This document shows, one piece after another, positions 45,956 to 46,820 of a stretch of DNA of 46,820 bases. Within the stretch, counting starts at the first letter, position 1; each line of letters begins with the position of its first letter. The DNA is from Propionibacteriaceae bacterium. GTDB taxonomy: Bacteria > Actinomycetota > Actinomycetes > Propionibacteriales > Propionibacteriaceae. The stretch is taken from assembly GCA_031285845.1 (NCBI GenBank), contig JAITVK010000008.1, positions 1-46,820 of the forward strand, written 5' to 3'. The position numbers and the translations under genes were made by a program. The notes under the pieces were generated by a model. The model saw only the letters and a program-made list of their open reading frames with translations, was not told where the DNA came from and did not search any database.

Positions 45956-46699
45956 ATGAAACCTCTAGCTGTTGTCACCGGAGCCTCTTCCGGAATTGGA
46001 GCAGCCACCGCTCGTGCGCTGGCTGATCGCTACACCGTGTGTTGCGCGGCGCGCCGGCTGGAGCGAATCGAGGCGCTGGCCGACCAGATCGGCGGGATGG
46101 CCGTGCGCTGTGACGTGACCGATCCCGACCAGGTGAACCATCTGGCTGACGCCGTGGGCGACCAGGTCGACCTGCTGGTCAACAACGCCGGAGGCGCGCT
46201 GGGTCAAGAGCCTCTGGCCGATGACGATCTAAGCGCCTGGCAGCGGATGTACGACGTGAACGTCGTGGGCGCAGCCCGCGTCACTCAGGCGCTGCTGCCC
46301 GCACTGCGCGTCGCGCGTGGCACGATCGTGTTCGTCACCTCGACTGCCGCCGAGGCCGCGTACGAAGGTGGTGGCGGCTACTGCGGCGTGAAGTCGGCCG
46401 AGCGTTCGATGGCTCAGGCTCTTCGACTCGAGCTCAACGGCCAGCCGATCCGGGTGTGCGAGATATCACCGGGCATGGTTCACACCGAAGAGTTCTCCCT
46501 GGTCCGTTTCGGAGGCGATCATGCCCGGGCCGACGCGGTCTACGACCGAGTGCCCGACCCACTGAGCGCGCAAGACATCGCCGAGGCGATCGCATGGATG
46601 GCCGAGCGTCCTAAACACGTCAACATTGACCGCTTGGTGATCCGTCCGTTGGCCCAAGCGGCCAATCACAAGGTGTTTCGAGGCGTTTTCCCCGACTGA
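45956..46699 (+). CDS. Short-chain dehydrogenase/reductase
   Basis: 247 residues, classical SDR. NADP-binding TGASSGIG (8-15), NNAGG (76-80), catalytic S129, Y142 and K146 (YCGVK) with the usual 13-residue Ser-Tyr distance. AARRLERIEAL after strand 2, with two Arg, suggests NADP over NAD. SPGMVHTEEF and the C-terminal region recall YdfG-like hydroxy-acid dehydrogenases (serine/3-hydroxypropionate), but the substrate is open. Likely leaderless. Ends at a small hairpin that includes its stop codon. Confidence 0.93.
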   Translation: MKPLAVVTGASSGIGAATARALADRYTVCCAARRLERIEALADQIGGMAVRCDVTDPDQVNHLADAVGDQVDLLVNNAGGALGQEPLADDDLSAWQRMYDVNVVGAARVTQALLPALRVARGTIVFVTSTAAEAAYEGGGGYCGVKSAERSMAQALRLELNGQPIRVCEISPGMVHTEEFSLVRFGGDHARADAVYDRVPDPLSAQDIAEAIAWMAERPKHVNIDRLVIRPLAQAANHKVFRGVFPD

Positions 46700-46716
46700 G
46701 GCCCGAAGTGCCTCAG
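46696..46716 (+). terminator. Small hairpin at the dehydrogenase stop codon
   Basis: CTGAGGC pairs perfectly with GCCTCAG around a 7-nt loop; the TGA stop is in the first arm. Confidence 0.5.
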
Positions 46717-46723
46717 TTAGGAA

Positions 46724-46771
46724 TGAGCGCGTGGCTGGTGTTGGTGCCTCACGTTGTTTGAGCGCGTGGCT
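46724..46771. repeat. Pair of 13-bp direct repeats near the window end
   Basis: TGAGCGCGTGGCT occurs at 46724-46736 and 46759-46771, 35 bp apart. The region to 46820 is lower in GC and I see no gene in it. Confidence 0.6.
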
Positions 46772-46820
46772 TGCGTTCATTGCTGGGTTGCCAATCGGTT
46801 GATTGATGCTTTTAATGGTC

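Noticed and set aside
46700-46820. Start of a new gene or mobile element at the window end
   Set aside because: Only a 13-bp direct repeat and lower GC are seen; the sequence stops too soon to support a feature.

Overview
The window is chromosomal, GC-rich and densely coding, and it looks like a member of the Actinobacteria (Actinomycetota). The reasons are family content (DUF3027, DUF2530, DUF3017 and DUF3618 proteins, the carD-ispD-ispF order, a solo CIRCE-controlled groEL with a GGM-rich tail) and start-site style: many genes have a TANNNT -10 hexamer 6-7 nt before a bare ATG or GTG, the pattern of leaderless transcription. A propionibacterial relative is plausible from the gene mix, but this is inference. 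No phage, insertion sequence, CRISPR array or rRNA was seen. About 43 protein genes and one tRNA gene can be supported.

Layout. 1-4.6 kb: 3' part of a long-chain acyl-CoA ligase, a DUF4352 membrane protein, a coupled DUF3618/GroES-like pair, an unusual Bcp peroxiredoxin, and tRNA-Leu(UAG) followed by a 79-bp hairpin repeat in two tandem copies. 4.6-9.9 kb (minus): a compact run murI-rph-rdgB-thyA-dfr-dinB. 9.9-12.7 kb (minus): ferrous iron operon feoA-feoB-feoC-like with 4-nt overlaps. 12.8-14.4 kb: divergent birA/maf sharing one tiny promoter. 14.5-19.4 kb (minus): a 1631-residue repetitive surface protein. 19.8-26.4 kb: purine permease, several actinobacterial small or hypothetical genes, a cold-shock protein, a CutC-like protein and groEL with two CIRCE sites. 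26.6-37 kb (minus): purL, a secreted 5'-nucleotidase, an amino-acid ABC transporter, ahcY, and folD with DUF3017. 37.1-41.1 kb (plus): a one-chain sigma factor/zinc-finger/transmembrane/extracellular protein and an M3 oligopeptidase. 41.2-46.7 kb: mdh, a DUF3467 protein, carD-ispD-ispF, gpmA, a GNAT acetyltransferase and a short-chain dehydrogenase.

How the genes fit together. Most are housekeeping: nucleotide supply and sanitation (thyA, dfr, rdgB, maf, purL, folD, purine permease, secreted nucleotidase), one-carbon and methyl metabolism (folD, ahcY), isoprenoid precursors (ispD, ispF), glycolysis/TCA (gpmA, mdh), iron uptake (feo) and chaperones. The most unusual items are the single-polypeptide sigma/anti-sigma/ectodomain sensor at 37.1 kb, the birA/maf pair with overlapping divergent -10 boxes, the feo operon carrying both an Fe-S-type FeoC and a Cys-rich insert in the FeoB G domain, the tandem hairpin repeat running into the 3' end of tRNA-Leu, and a 50-bp spacer-free palindrome between two convergent genes.

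Limits: all calls come from reading the sequence. Domain names rest on recognised motifs, not searches. Promoters and terminators are pattern matches.
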